Notes under the pieces: model-generated | The model's input: the letters and a program-made list of their open reading frames with translations, nothing else | What the model was told of the DNA's origin: nothing | Databases searched by the model: none | Assembly: GCA_016650415.1 (NCBI GenBank) | Contig: JAENVU010000341.1 | Location: 1 to 14,242, forward strand | Origin: Acidimicrobiia bacterium | Lineage (GTDB): Bacteria > Actinomycetota > Acidimicrobiia > IMCC26256 > JAENVU01 | DNA length: 14,242 bases | Direction: 5' to 3' | In this document: one piece after another, positions 6,595-12,865 of the stretch | Layout of the letters: every line of letters begins with the position of its first letter | Numbering within the stretch: the first letter of the stretch is position 1 | Program-made: the position numbers and the translations under genes

Positions 6595-6608
6595 TGACGC
6601 CGGAGTCA
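6595..6608. promoter_or_regulatory. palindrome in the divergent promoter region, candidate operator
   Basis: TGAC-G-CCGG-A-GTCA is a 14-bp dyad, perfect except for one base in each half. It overlaps CATACT (6591-6596, minus strand), a possible -10 box of the acyl-CoA synthetase gene, though no good -35 is seen. A second inverted repeat, CTGA-N7-TCAG, lies at 6579-6593. The motif GTCAGGTT(T)CGC occurs at 6605-6616 and again at 6670-6680, next to the ferredoxin promoter. Control of both divergent units by one regulator is plausible. Confidence 0.4.
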
Positions 6609-6661
6609 GGTTTCGCGCACGTTGCCCGCCGGGACCTGCGCCGCGTCGGCATGATTCACGG

Positions 6662-6688
6662 TTGCTCCCGTCAGGTTCGCTCTAGTGT
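6662..6688 (+). promoter_or_regulatory. possible promoter of the ferredoxin operon
   Basis: TTGCTC (6662-6667) and TAGTGT (6683-6688) are separated by 15 bases, or 16 if the -35 is read as GTTGCT. That is short, but both hexamers fit loose actinobacterial consensus. The implied leader of about 25 bases would hold the GAGGAG ribosome site before 6720. Confidence 0.3.
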
Positions 6689-6719
6689 GCTCGGACTCGA
6701 CCGGATGAGGAGACCTCCG

Positions 6720-6911
6720 ATGAAGATCGTCGTCGATTTCGACAAGTGCAAGAGCAATGCCGTGTGCATGGCCGTGGCGCCCGACATCTTCGAGGTGCGC
6801 GACGACAACTTCCTCTACGTCCTGCAGGAGGAACCGCCCGAGGACCGGCGCCCCGCCGTGGAAGAAGCGATCCGTACCTGCCCGACCGGTGCCATTTCGG
6901 TTGAAGGCTGA
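6720..6911 (+). CDS. small [3Fe-4S]-type ferredoxin (P450/oxygenase class)
   Basis: The 63-aa protein is a single-cluster ferredoxin: Cys10-x2-Asn13-x2-Cys16, the Ala-Pro-x-Ile-Phe segment (20-24), and Cys54-Pro near the C-terminus. The central position of the C-x2-X-x2-C motif, Cys in [4Fe-4S] proteins, is Asn, as expected for the [3Fe-4S] ferredoxins that pass electrons to actinobacterial cytochromes P450. The ATG at 6720 has GAGGAG 7 bases upstream; the longer open frame leftward has no family match. A dedicated reductase follows 23 bases downstream, but no P450 or Rieske oxygenase is present, so the terminal acceptor must be encoded elsewhere. It is divergent from the CoA block, suggesting that an oxidative step feeds or follows that pathway. 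Confidence 0.93.
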   Translation: MKIVVDFDKCKSNAVCMAVAPDIFEVRDDNFLYVLQEEPPEDRRPAVEEAIRTCPTGAISVEG

Positions 6912-6916
6912 AACCG

Positions 6917-6935
6917 ACTCTGAATCGATTCGAGT
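6917..6935 (+). repeat. palindrome abutting the TTG start of the reductase gene
   Basis: ACTC and GAGT flank GAATCGATTC, with one unpaired T. The element fills most of the 23-bp gap between the ferredoxin stop and the reductase start, and its last base is the first base of the TTG. It may limit translation of the reductase or bind a protein; no ribosome site is visible here. Confidence 0.4.
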
Positions 6936-8131
6936 TGGAACACATCGTCGTCGTCGGGGCATCGCTCGCCGGCCTGCGTGCCGTCGAGGCATTCCGGCGC
7001 GAGGGCTTCGCCGGTCGGCTGACGTTCGTGGGCGCCGAGCCGGACGAACCGTACGACCGTCCGCCGCTCTCCAAGGCGTATCTGGCCGGCGATGCCGACC
7101 GATCGTCGTTGGCGTTGCGCGCCCAGGGCTACGACGAACTCGACGTCGACCTCCGCCTCGGCCAATCGGCCCACTCGCTGGACGTCTCCGGCCGTACCGT
7201 CGGCGTCGGTGACGAGTCGGTCGCGTTCGACGGCCTCGTCATCGCGACGGGGGCCGCACCGCGTCGGCTGCCCACCCAACCCGACGTCGCCGGCGTCCAC
7301 ACGCTGCGCACGATTGCCGACTCCGACGCGATCGGCGCGTGGATCGAGGGTGATGCCCGCCTGTGTGTGATCGGTGCCGGGTTCATCGGTGCCGAGGTCG
7401 CGGCCACCGCGAGGAGCCGCAACCGGGCCGTGACCGTGCTCGAAGCGTTGCCGCAACCGATGGTTCGGGGCGTCGGTCCGGTCATCGGCGAGGTGCTCGC
7501 CCGGCTCCACCGGGCGCGTGGCGTGGACCTGCGCCTCGGCGTCGGCGTCGATGCGATCGCGGGCGACAGCACGGTGGAACGCGTGCACCTGGTCGACGGT
7601 TCGGTCGTGGAGTGTGACGCCGTCCTCGTGGCCATTGGCGCGGTGCCGACCACCGACTGGCTCGAGGGCTCGGGCCTCACGGTCGACAACGGCGTCGTGT
7701 GCGACGCGTCGCTCCACGCCGCGCCCGGGATCGTCGCGGCGGGCGATGTCTGCCGGTGGCCGAACGAGCAGTTCGACGGTGAGGTCATGCGCATCGAACA
7801 CTGGACGAACGCCGCCGAGCAGGGGACCCACGCGGCGCGCTCGTTGCTCGCGGGCGACGACGCGGCACCCTTCGCGACCGTGCCGTTCGTGTGGTCGGAC
7901 CAATACGACGTCAAGATCCAGAGCGCCGGTCGATTCAGTGGTGAGGACCGCATGGAGATCGTCTCGGGTTCGGTCGAGGAGGATCGGTTCGTCGCAATCT
8001 TCGAGCGCGGCGGCCGGATCAGTGGAGTGCTCGGCTTCTCCCAGCCGCGCCGGGTGATCCAGTACCGACGCATGATCGCCGACCACGAGTCCTTCGACGC
8101 GGCCCTGGCCTTCGCGGCCGAGAACCCCTGA
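6935..8131 (+). CDS. FAD-dependent ferredoxin reductase (PdR/BphA4 class)
   Basis: The 398-aa protein has the family's length and order: FAD-binding Rossmann motif VVVGASLAGLRA (5-16), EPYDRPPLSK (38-47), ATGAAPR (104-110), NAD(P)H-binding VIGAGFIGAEVAA (145-157), the second FAD motif AAGDV (268-272), and the C-terminal interface domain with FVWSDQYDVKIQ (318-329). It transfers electrons from NAD(P)H through FAD to a ferredoxin, here surely the one encoded just upstream. The TTG at 6935 is chosen because the Rossmann strand begins at residue 3 and there is no other common start codon (ATG, GTG or TTG) between it and the ferredoxin stop. No ribosome site is visible; a palindrome overlaps the start, so coupling to ferredoxin translation is likely. 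The MFS gene begins one base after its stop. Confidence 0.94.
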   Translation: MEHIVVVGASLAGLRAVEAFRREGFAGRLTFVGAEPDEPYDRPPLSKAYLAGDADRSSLALRAQGYDELDVDLRLGQSAHSLDVSGRTVGVGDESVAFDGLVIATGAAPRRLPTQPDVAGVHTLRTIADSDAIGAWIEGDARLCVIGAGFIGAEVAATARSRNRAVTVLEALPQPMVRGVGPVIGEVLARLHRARGVDLRLGVGVDAIAGDSTVERVHLVDGSVVECDAVLVAIGAVPTTDWLEGSGLTVDNGVVCDASLHAAPGIVAAGDVCRWPNEQFDGEVMRIEHWTNAAEQGTHAARSLLAGDDAAPFATVPFVWSDQYDVKIQSAGRFSGEDRMEIVSGSVEEDRFVAIFERGGRISGVLGFSQPRRVIQYRRMIADHESFDAALAFAAENP

Positions 8132-8132
8132 G

Positions 8133-9338
8133 GTGGCCGGGTCGCGGGAGCGATTCGTCACGCCCCAGTTCGTCCTCGTCACGCTGGCCGGCGCGCTCTA
8201 CTTCGTGTCGCTCGGCACAGGGATCGCGGTACTCCCGGTCTTCGCGAAGCGCGAGTTCGACGCCGGTGCGTTGGGCGTCGGCGTCGCGGTCGGAGCGTTC
8301 GCGGTCGGTGCGGTCATCCTGCGCCCGTTCGCCGGACGGATCGGCGATCGTACCGGTCGGCGGTTGCTCGTCATCGGCGGCGCCACGATCGTCTCGGTGA
8401 CCACGTTTGCCTACATCTTCGCGACCAGCCTGCCTGCGCTCGTCGGCATTCGACTCGTCGGTGGGATCGGCGAGGCCGCCTTCTTCGTGGGCGCGGCGAC
8501 CATGATTACCGACCTCTCGCCTGTCGATCGGCGCGGCGAAGCGCTCTCGTACTGGTCCGTCGCGGTGTACAGCGGCCTGGCCTTCGGGCCCAAGATCGGC
8601 GAGACCGTGCAACAGGCGTGGGGCTTCCACGCGGTCTGGTACGTCGGGGCGGGACTCGCCGGGTGCGCCGCGCTCCTCGGCCTGTTCACCCGTGAGACCC
8701 GACCGGATGTCACCCCACCCGAAGGTGGTCCGTTGCTCCATCGGGCCGCGATCCTGCCGGGGATCATGATGTTCCTCGGCCTCATCGCGCTGGCCGGGTA
8801 CACCGCGTTCCTGAAGCTGTACGGGCGCACGTTTGGCGTCGACGATGTCGGCGACTTCTTCCTGTTGTACGGTATTCTGGTACTCGCGATCCGGATCTTC
8901 GGGGCGACGCTGCCGGACCGGCTCGGTCCACTGCGCGGCGGGACCGTCGCACTCACCGGAGCCGGATCGGCGATGGTCGTCATCGCGCTGTTCCCGAGCG
9001 TCGTGGGTCTGATCGTGGGTACCGCGATCTTCGCGGTCGGGATGTCGATGATGTACACCAACCTCATGACGCTCGCGCTGGTCGGGGTCGACGAACGGGA
9101 ACGGGCGGCCGTCGTCGGCACGTTCAGCACCTTCTTCGACCTCTCCCAAGGATTCGGTGCCTTCCTGGTGGGTGCCGTGGTCAGCGTGACGTCCTACGAA
9201 GGTGGATTCTTCTTCGGTGCGCTCGCGTCGGTGGCAGGACTCGCCCTGCTCTGGAGCGGTGCCGACCCGAGGGTGCGCGAGCAGCACGTGGCCGCGCTCA
9301 GTCGGGATGTCATCCCGGAACCGGAGCCCGGTTCATGA
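8133..9338 (+). CDS. MFS transporter (12-helix type)
   Basis: The 401-aa protein shows about twelve hydrophobic segments with the usual break after helix 6 (near residues 185-205, an acidic/Pro-rich stretch around ETRPDVTPPEGG). The loop after helix 2 carries the MFS signature GRIGDRTGRR (68-77), and VGGIGEAAFFVGAA marks helix 4. The family moves small molecules by proton-coupled exchange across the cytoplasmic membrane; the substrate cannot be read from sequence, and efflux is as likely as uptake. The start is GTG, one base after the reductase stop, without a clear ribosome site, so translation is probably coupled. Its stop overlaps the next ATG by 4 bases. Sharing an operon with a ferredoxin and reductase suggests it handles a substrate or product of the oxidation. 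Confidence 0.92.
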   Translation: MAGSRERFVTPQFVLVTLAGALYFVSLGTGIAVLPVFAKREFDAGALGVGVAVGAFAVGAVILRPFAGRIGDRTGRRLLVIGGATIVSVTTFAYIFATSLPALVGIRLVGGIGEAAFFVGAATMITDLSPVDRRGEALSYWSVAVYSGLAFGPKIGETVQQAWGFHAVWYVGAGLAGCAALLGLFTRETRPDVTPPEGGPLLHRAAILPGIMMFLGLIALAGYTAFLKLYGRTFGVDDVGDFFLLYGILVLAIRIFGATLPDRLGPLRGGTVALTGAGSAMVVIALFPSVVGLIVGTAIFAVGMSMMYTNLMTLALVGVDERERAAVVGTFSTFFDLSQGFGAFLVGAVVSVTSYEGGFFFGALASVAGLALLWSGADPRVREQHVAALSRDVIPEPEPGS

Positions 9339-10483
9339 CCTCGCTCCTCGTGACCAACGACTTCCCACCGAAGATCGGCGGGATCCAGTCGTACCTCTGG
9401 GAGTTGTGGCGACGGCTGCCGCCCGACGAGACCACCGTGATGACGACTCCCTACTCGGGTGATCGGGCCTGGGACGCGGAACAGGAGTTCCGGATCGTTC
9501 GCCGCCGGGAACCGGTGTTGCTCCCGACGCCTGCGCTGGCCCGAGACATCGACGCGTTGGCGCGCGAGGTCGGTGCCGACGTGATCTTCCTGGACCCCGC
9601 GTTGCCGCTCGGGCTGATCGGTGCGCGACTGACCGCGGCGCCGTGGGTGGTGGTGGTGCACGGTGCGGAGATCACCGTTCCCGGCCGATTGCCGAGCAAG
9701 CCGTTGCTCCGGCGCGTGTTGCGTGGCGCCGCGGGGATCGTCGCGGCGGGCGGGTACCCCCTCGCGGAGGCCGAACGCGCGGCGGGGCGGCCGCTCCCGT
9801 CGCTGGTCGTGCCGCCGGGTATCGACCCGGTGCGCTTCCGCCCGCCCGTCGATGCCGCGGAGCGTTCCGCCGCACGGCAGACACTCGGCCTCGATCCGGA
9901 CGCACGCATCATCCTCGGCGCGAGTCGACTCGTGCCGCGCAAGGGGTTCGACGTCATGATCGACGCGTTGTCCCGTCTGCCGGCCGACGTGCAGCTCGTG
10001 ATCGTCGGTGGGGGCCGTGATCAGGCTCGTCTTGAGCAGCGCGCCCGCTCACTTGATCTCACCGAGCGGGTGCAATTTCTCGGTCGGGTCTCCGACGAAG
10101 AGCTCCCGCTCGCGCATCGGGCCGCCGACCTCTTTGCCATGGTGTGTCGCGATCGGTGGGTGGGGCTCGAGGCGGAGGGGTTCGGCATCGTGTTCCTCGA
10201 AGCCGGCGCGTCCGGGCTCGCGTGTGTGGCGGGTCGGAGTGGCGGTTCCGACGAAGCGGTACTCGACGGCGAGACCGGGTTGGTCGTCGCACCCCGCGAT
10301 CCGAACGCGGTGGCCGTCGCGATCCGGGAGCTGTTGGACGACCCCGGCCGCCGAGCCGCGATGGGCGCGGCCGCGCGCCGCCATGCCGAGGCCGAGTGGT
10401 CCTACGACGAGCGCGTCGGACCCTTGGCCCGCCTCGCCGCCGGGGACTTCAGCGGGTTGGTCGGCGGCCGGAAGGGACAATGA
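9335..10483 (+). CDS. GT4-family glycosyltransferase, PimB'-like mannosyltransferase
   Basis: The 382-aa protein is a two-domain GT-B enzyme. It starts LLVTNDFPPKIGGIQSY (4-20), the glycine loop that begins mycobacterial PimB', the GDP-mannose-dependent phosphatidylinositol-monomannoside mannosyltransferase. His109-Gly-Ala-Glu occupies the acceptor-side His position, SRLVPRKG (197-204) supplies the Arg and Lys that hold the sugar-nucleotide diphosphate, and EGFGIVFLE (281-289) is the EX7E motif. Family knowledge predicts a retaining GDP-mannose or related transferase at the cytoplasmic membrane making a glycolipid; the acceptor is not certain. The ATG overlaps the MFS stop (ATGA), with GGAG 8 bases upstream. 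Presence of this gene with the downstream SRPBCC and ROK genes recalls an actinobacterial glycolipid/sugar neighbourhood. Confidence 0.9.
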   Translation: MTSLLVTNDFPPKIGGIQSYLWELWRRLPPDETTVMTTPYSGDRAWDAEQEFRIVRRREPVLLPTPALARDIDALAREVGADVIFLDPALPLGLIGARLTAAPWVVVVHGAEITVPGRLPSKPLLRRVLRGAAGIVAAGGYPLAEAERAAGRPLPSLVVPPGIDPVRFRPPVDAAERSAARQTLGLDPDARIILGASRLVPRKGFDVMIDALSRLPADVQLVIVGGGRDQARLEQRARSLDLTERVQFLGRVSDEELPLAHRAADLFAMVCRDRWVGLEAEGFGIVFLEAGASGLACVAGRSGGSDEAVLDGETGLVVAPRDPNAVAVAIRELLDDPGRRAAMGAAARRHAEAEWSYDERVGPLARLAAGDFSGLVGGRKGQ

Positions 10484-10532
10484 CCGGGAGTCGTCGAGGT
10501 CGCTGGGAGCAGGCTCGGGAGCGGTCGAGCGT

Positions 10533-10538
10533 TAGCCT
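10533..10538 (+). promoter_or_regulatory. TAGCCT, possible -10 box for a leaderless transcript
   Basis: TAGCCT ends 6 bases before the ATG at 10545, the same geometry as TAGGAT before the MarR gene. It fits TANNNT, but no convincing -35 is present and no ribosome site lies before the ATG. The rest of the 61-bp gap 10484-10544 shows nothing else. Confidence 0.35.
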
Positions 10539-10544
10539 CCGACG

Positions 10545-11051
10545 ATGAACGCGCAGGCCCCGGGGCGCCGGACCATCGTCGTCTCGTGGGTGAGCAACCT
10601 GGTCTTCGCGCTCGGCTCGATTCCGGCACTGATCGGCACGAGCTCCGGTGAAGGAATCTCGGCGGGGGTGTGTCTCGTCCTGTTCGGCGTCTCGCTCGTG
10701 GTGTGGGTGTGGGCCTTCGCCATCGCGGTGACCCGCAGCTCCCAAGGCGACGACATCGCGGTCGGGAGCCTTTTCCTGATCGAGGGTGCGGTGGACCGAT
10801 CGGCGCGCCGATCGCTGTACGGATCGTTCGCGCTCAGCCTCGTGATCACCGCGATCGGCGCAGGTTCGAACCCGTTCGCGGTGTTGGTGCCGATGCTGTC
10901 GCTCGGATTCGTCGGGTTCTGGGGGGCGCGCCACGCCTGCTTCCCCATGCGTCAAGATGTCACACCGTCGGCGCGGCCGTTGCGGCCGGACCGGTCCACG
11001 CGTCAAGGTGGGGCAATGGAGAGGAGGGCCGATGGCCGAACACGCCAATGA
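10545..11051 (+). CDS. small four-helix membrane protein of unknown function
   Basis: The 168-aa protein has four hydrophobic segments (about residues 11-31, 39-63, 90-107 and 109-127) and a basic, polar tail. A conserved-looking FWGARHACFP motif (125-134) follows the last helix. I know no function. In helix number and in the Trp-Gly-Ala-Arg-His ending it resembles uncharacterised actinobacterial membrane proteins found beside SRPBCC genes, from memory only. The start ATG lacks a ribosome site and has a possible -10 box just upstream, so it may be leaderless and head the downstream operon. Its last 20 bases overlap the start of the SRPBCC gene, which suggests coupled translation; the basic tail (141-168) may be a poorly constrained extension. 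Confidence 0.78.
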   Translation: MNAQAPGRRTIVVSWVSNLVFALGSIPALIGTSSGEGISAGVCLVLFGVSLVVWVWAFAIAVTRSSQGDDIAVGSLFLIEGAVDRSARRSLYGSFALSLVITAIGAGSNPFAVLVPMLSLGFVGFWGARHACFPMRQDVTPSARPLRPDRSTRQGGAMERRADGRTRQ

Positions 11052-11475
11052 ACGCATTCGCATCGATGCCACGATGGACGAGTGTCTCGCCGTGGTCCTG
11101 GACTTCGAGGCCTACCCCTCGTGGGCACGCGATGTGAAGCAGGTCACGATCCTCGAGCGCGATGACGAGGGCCGCGGCTCGCTGGTGGAGTTCCGGGCCG
11201 CCGCTATGGGGCAGAGCTTCAAGTACGTCCTGAAGTACGACTACACGGCCATGCCCGATTCGTTCTCGTGGGTATTGGACTCCGGCGAGAAACTCCGCCA
11301 ACTCGATGGCACGTACCGCTTCGAGCCCGAGGATGACGCCACCCGGGTGCACTACGACCTGGTCGTCGACTTGTCGATCCCATTGCCGGGCCTGATCAAG
11401 CGCCGTGCCGCGGGGATGATCATGGGAACCGCGCTGCGAGAGTTGAAGAAGGCTGTCGAGCAAGCTCGGCAGTAA
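11032..11475 (+). CDS. SRPBCC (START-like/polyketide-cyclase-type) ligand-binding protein
   Basis: The 147-aa protein is one SRPBCC domain: an opening strand ERIRIDATMDECLAVVLDFE (7-26), the helix-turn YPSWARDVKQV (28-38), the sheet around FKYVLKYDYTAMPDSFSW (62-79), and the long C-terminal helix from about 127. These proteins have a deep hydrophobic cavity and bind or transfer lipids and polyketides; most have no proven activity. It resembles the mycobacterial Rv2185c group, which is encoded close to pimB, and here too a PimB'-like gene is near. The ATG at 11032 is chosen because AGGAGG lies 4 bases upstream; an in-frame upstream start at 10957 would lie inside the membrane-protein gene and add non-family sequence. 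A lipid-binding helper for glycolipid synthesis is an inference. Confidence 0.9.
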   Translation: MAEHANERIRIDATMDECLAVVLDFEAYPSWARDVKQVTILERDDEGRGSLVEFRAAAMGQSFKYVLKYDYTAMPDSFSWVLDSGEKLRQLDGTYRFEPEDDATRVHYDLVVDLSIPLPGLIKRRAAGMIMGTALRELKKAVEQARQ

Positions 11476-11478
11476 CCT
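11473..11478 (+). promoter_or_regulatory. TAACCT, weak -10-like box overlapping a stop codon
   Basis: TAACCT includes the TAA stop of the SRPBCC gene and ends 8 bases before the next ATG, which has no ribosome site. It could give a leaderless transcript, but no -35 is seen, and reinitiation after the preceding stop 11 bases away is an equal explanation. Confidence 0.22.
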
Positions 11479-11486
11479 CGCTCGTC

Positions 11487-11894
11487 ATGCGTGATCCGGG
11501 AACCCCCCGCCGCAATCCCTTCTTCGAGCGCGCCTCGGACGGATCGGCCGACGATCTGGGCATGGGTTGGAGCGCGCCCGCCGACGAGGACCCGGCAGAG
11601 GGCGCGGCGGACCGAAACCCTTTCGACGGTCCGGTCGGCGGGTTCGCAACCCTGCTGGCGCTGGTCGAAGGACTCAGCGACGCGCAACCCGATGCGGCGG
11701 AGCATCTCGTGGCCGCAGCCCATGAGGTGGTGCTCACGGTGAAGGTGATCGTCGACGCGACCGAAGCCGTGCTCGCCCAGCAGCGTGCCGCGATGGCCGA
11801 ACGGTCGGCGATGGCACGCGACGGCGCCGACGGCGCGTCGGACCAGCCCGCCGACGGCGCGGTGTCCTGGCTGCACCAGGACGACGCTTCGTGA
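11487..11894 (+). CDS. small acidic helical protein of unknown function
   Basis: The 135-aa protein has an unstructured-looking N-terminus (1-47) in which NPF occurs twice (Asn-Pro-Phe at 10-12 and 44-46), a helical core at about 50-106 (from LLALVEGLSD to LAQQRAAMAE), and an acidic, Gly/Ala-rich tail. I do not recognise a function. Small proteins of similar size lie between SRPBCC genes and neighbouring sugar or lipid genes in mycobacteria and Streptomyces, from memory, so it may belong to a conserved but uncharacterised set. It begins 11 bases after the SRPBCC stop with no ribosome site, and its stop overlaps the GTG of the ROK kinase. The tight packing argues that it is a real, co-translated gene. 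Confidence 0.75.
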   Translation: MRDPGTPRRNPFFERASDGSADDLGMGWSAPADEDPAEGAADRNPFDGPVGGFATLLALVEGLSDAQPDAAEHLVAAAHEVVLTVKVIVDATEAVLAQQRAAMAERSAMARDGADGASDQPADGAVSWLHQDDAS

Positions 11895-12865
11895 CCGAAC
11901 GCGTCGGTATCGGACTCGACATCGGCGGGACGAAGGTGCTCGGCGCCGTCGTCAGCGCACAGGGCGAGGTCCTCACCGAATGTCGCGTGCCCTCTCCGAC
12001 CTCGACTTGGGCCCACCTGCTGGCTGCCATCGAAGCATCGGTGACCGAACTGCGGGGATCACACCCCGGAGTCGAATCCGTGGGTATCGGCGCGGCTGGG
12101 ATGGTGGATCTCGACGGCTCGATCCACTACTCGCCCAACGTCCCCGCGTTCCGCTCCACCCGAGTCCGCGCCGACGTCGAGGCCGCGGTCGGTCTGCCCA
12201 CCACGGTCGACAACGACGCCAACGTGGCCGCCTACGCCGAGGTTCGCTTCGGCGCGGCGGCCGGCATGACCGACGCCATGGTCATCACCCTCGGGACCGG
12301 CATCGGCGGCGGCATCATCGTGGGTGGCGCGGTCCTGCGCGGCGCGAACGGGTTCGCCGCCGAAGTCGGCCACTTCCAAGTGGACCCGAATGGTCCGCCC
12401 TGCGCATGTGGCGAGATCGGGCACTGGGAGGCAATGGCCTCCGGGACCGCGCTCGGTGTCATGGCGCGCGCCGCGGCGGAGCGAGGCGAACTCGCCAGTG
12501 CGTTGGCTCTCGCCGGTGGTGCGGTCGAGGCCATCACCGGCCAACACGTGTCCGAGGCGGCCCGGGGCGGAGCCGCCGACGCGCTGACCGTCATCGATGC
12601 GTACGGAGGGAACGTCGCCGTCGGCCTCGTCGGGCTGGCCAACATCTTCGATCCGGGCGTGATCGCGATCGCCGGAGGGATCGTGAACGACGGCGACCTC
12701 TACCTCGAACCGATCCGCCGTCACTTCCTCGGACATATCGAAGGCGCGAGTTACCGTCCGCGGCCCGAGATCGTGCCCGCCACCCTGGGTGAGCGGGCCG
12801 GGGTCATCGGTGCGGCGATCCTCGCGCTGGATCACCAACGTTCCGTATCGGCAGGATCACAGTGA
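11891..12865 (+). CDS. ROK-family sugar kinase, probable glucokinase
   Basis: The 324-aa protein is a full-length ROK kinase: phosphate-binding GLDIGGTKV (8-16), VDNDANVAAYAEVRFGAA (107-124) with catalytic Asp109, ITLGTGIGGGII (132-143), the sugar/zinc motif EVGH (158-161), and GHWEAMASGTALG (177-189). It would phosphorylate glucose or a related hexose at C6 with ATP or polyphosphate. The ROK zinc motif CxCGxxGCxE reads Cys171-Ala-Cys173-Gly-Glu-Ile-Gly-His178-Trp-Glu180: the third Cys is His. That may preserve zinc binding with a different ligand. The GTG start overlaps the preceding stop (GTGA), with AGGA 9 bases upstream. Glucokinase could supply hexose phosphate for GDP-mannose used by the nearby glycosyltransferase; substrate choice among hexoses is unproven. 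Confidence 0.92.
   Translation: MTERVGIGLDIGGTKVLGAVVSAQGEVLTECRVPSPTSTWAHLLAAIEASVTELRGSHPGVESVGIGAAGMVDLDGSIHYSPNVPAFRSTRVRADVEAAVGLPTTVDNDANVAAYAEVRFGAAAGMTDAMVITLGTGIGGGIIVGGAVLRGANGFAAEVGHFQVDPNGPPCACGEIGHWEAMASGTALGVMARAAAERGELASALALAGGAVEAITGQHVSEAARGGAADALTVIDAYGGNVAVGLVGLANIFDPGVIAIAGGIVNDGDLYLEPIRRHFLGHIEGASYRPRPEIVPATLGERAGVIGAAILALDHQRSVSAGSQ

Noticed and set aside
4154..6652. Very long open frames overlapping the acyl-CoA synthetase gene: 779 residues antisense (4258-6597) and 832 residues in another minus-strand frame
   Set aside because: Both are Arg/Pro/Gly/His-rich shadow translations without domain motifs, while the 738-aa frame carries all the family motifs. Stop codons are rare in every frame of DNA this GC-rich.
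6815..9287. Antisense open frames of 455 and 422 residues opposite the ferredoxin reductase and MFS genes
   Set aside because: They have the Asp/Arg/His-rich composition typical of antisense to GC-biased codons, with no recognisable fold. The plus-strand frames are clear family members.
10957..11031. Upstream start for the SRPBCC gene
   Set aside because: The extension is basic, overlaps the membrane-protein gene and lacks family similarity. AGGAGG directly precedes the ATG at 11032.
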